Part shown: piece by piece, positions 63,116 through 64,000 of the stretch | How the letters are laid out: each line of letters begins with the position of its first letter | Position numbering within the stretch: position 1 is the first letter of the stretch | Virus record (IMG/VR): IMGVR_UViG_3300021185_003040 | Location: 1-64,000 of that record | Reading direction: 5' to 3' (one strand) | Length of the DNA: 64,000 nucleotides | From: a virus | Program-made: the position numbers and the translations under genes | Notes under the pieces: generated by a model | What the model was told of the DNA's origin: nothing | Databases searched by the model: none | Seen by the model: the letters and a program-made list of their open reading frames with translations, nothing else

Positions 63116-64000
63116 TTACCAAACTATGTTTTTATTATCCCATTTAGCCATTCTTTGCTTAAGCTCTAGTGCTTTACGCTTAGCATCTCTCATATACCAA
63201 GAACTTGATGAACCGAATTTTTCTTCTTCAGTTTTCATATTAACGTATGCTGAAACATATCCTTGATAATCTGACAATATATTTGCAATATAATTGGTTA
63301 AATCTCTAGGTCTAATTTCTCTTCCTTTAGGGTCTTTTCCTATTGTTAATTCGTTATAGTTTCCTAATTCTTTTTTAGCTAAACCAGCCATTAAGAATTG
63401 GTGTGCATCTTCGATAATTTCTTTAACTTTCTTGTCTATTTTATCTGGGTTATCAGCTTTCTTCGCAAGAATATCGTTATACCTTGTTAAGTTATCCTCT
63501 TTGATTTTCTTAGGGTTTGTAAGTGCAGTAGCTCCAGATTTTGCCTCTGCTCTTGCAGATGTCTTATCATCGGTAGATAAAGAAGCTCTTAATGTGTCTA
63601 AATTAATAATGTAACATTCGTCAGACATTTCCGCAATTCTTTTAATGTTACCTAATCCCGTTCCACTATATTGGTTGTGTGATTTGTTAACACCGACAGT
63701 ATCTTTAGATCCAGGGTATTTACCCATGTTCTTAAGTCTTCTTGTGTTTTTCTTACCACCTATTGTGTCGCTGTTTCTATTCCATATTGAATCGTTCTGA
63801 AACATTTCATTTTTTCCATTAGAAACAGCTAATAAACAATTTCCAGGAATCATTTCAACATATCTTCCGGAAGAAGGAGCATATTCATTTTCTTTTTCAT
63901 TTCTAGAAATCCAAAATACAATTACGTTTCCGAATGTTTTTGCTTTCTTATAAACTTCAACTGGGTTGCTATTAGAAATTATCATATCATCGGTAACTTT
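63116..64000 (-). CDS. Hypothetical protein, start possibly beyond window (289+ aa)
   Basis: From an in-window ATG at 63985 the protein has 289 residues (MIISNSNPVEVYKKAKTFGN), but the frame stays open to the right edge (K-V-T-D-D before it), so the true start may be outside. It has PGNCLLAVSNGKNEMF, YIINLDTLRASLSTDDK and a C-terminal basic helix. It precedes two internal-protein candidates with a one-base gap. No family recognised. Confidence 0.65.
   Translation of the reverse strand, partial: KVTDDMIISNSNPVEVYKKAKTFGNVIVFWISRNEKENEYAPSSGRYVEMIPGNCLLAVSNGKNEMFQNDSIWNRNSDTIGGKKNTRRLKNMGKYPGSKDTVGVNKSHNQYSGTGLGNIKRIAEMSDECYIINLDTLRASLSTDDKTSARAEAKSGATALTNPKKIKEDNLTRYNDILAKKADNPDKIDKKVKEIIEDAHQFLMAGLAKKELGNYNELTIGKDPKGREIRPRDLTNYIANILSDYQGYVSAYVNMKTEEEKFGSSSSWYMRDAKRKALELKQRMAKWDNKNIVW

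Noticed and set aside
1-64000. Prophage or host chromosome segment
   Set aside because: No integrase, attachment site, repressor or host housekeeping block is visible; the continuous T4-like core argues for a lytic phage genome.

Overview
This window reads as part of the genome of a T4-like (contractile-tailed, myovirus morphotype) bacteriophage that probably infects a marine or aquatic member of the Bacteroidota (Flavobacteriia-like). The phage assignment rests on a nearly complete T4 core set recognisable in the translations: terminase gp16/gp17, sheath gp18, tube gp19, portal gp20, prohead protease gp21, major capsid gp23, head completion nuclease gp4, tail terminator gp15, sliding clamp gp45, clamp loader gp44, RNase H, helicase gp41, recombinase UvsX, gp46/gp47, a B-family DNA polymerase, NrdA/NrdB and the late sigma factor gp55. 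The host guess is inference. It rests on the strong A+T bias, A-rich rather than GGAGG-like translation starts, and a secreted protein whose signal peptide ends in the G-Q junction common in Bacteroidota.

Layout. Almost every gene is on the minus strand, so the transcripts run from high to low coordinates; only two genes (1400-1777 and 29067-29579) are on the plus strand. From right to left: 63116-64000 and 60745-63114 hold unknown, probably virion-associated proteins. 54801-60677 is a metabolic block: methylglyoxal synthase, cytidylyltransferase-like protein, RmlB, a nuclease-like protein, a glycosyltransferase and dUTPase. 41364-54801 is the replication, recombination and nucleotide block: DNA polymerase in two pieces separated by nrdB, nrdA and the clamp, then UvsX, helicase, gp47 and gp46. 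29571-41327 is the head block: AAA+ ATPase, gp15, gp55, gp4, portal, core protein, protease-scaffold fusion and capsid protein. 26305-29007 returns to replication (clamp loader, RNase H). 13289-26304 is the packaging and tail block: gp16, gp17, gp18, gp19, a gp26-like protein with a frameshifted extension, and a tape-measure candidate. Two tRNA genes (Asp, Ser) lie at 12666-12833. 1-12606 is an accessory region of small genes, nucleotide and sugar enzymes, DNA repair, an ECF-type sigma factor and, at the left edge, a large secreted protein.

Regulation visible in the DNA. Two recurring intergenic signals stand out. One is an ATATATA-centred box, sixteen copies noted, lying mostly 10-60 bases before head, tail and other late genes; it resembles the T4 late promoter TATAAATA and fits the encoded gp55. 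The other is a fixed-length 32-base element (six copies) with a T-run, ATCTC and TATATTAG on the minus strand, placed 19-35 bases before early- or middle-type genes; in one copy it doubles as a strong hairpin terminator. Several rho-independent-type hairpins close operons.

Most notable points: a polymerase gene split inside the fingers domain; a CUU-UAA (prfB-like) +1 frameshift candidate upstream of the tape-measure gene; a gp21-gp22 protease-scaffold fusion; N-terminal motifs resembling T4 capsid-targeting sequences on several proteins, including an AAA+ ATPase; and phage-borne methylglyoxal synthase.
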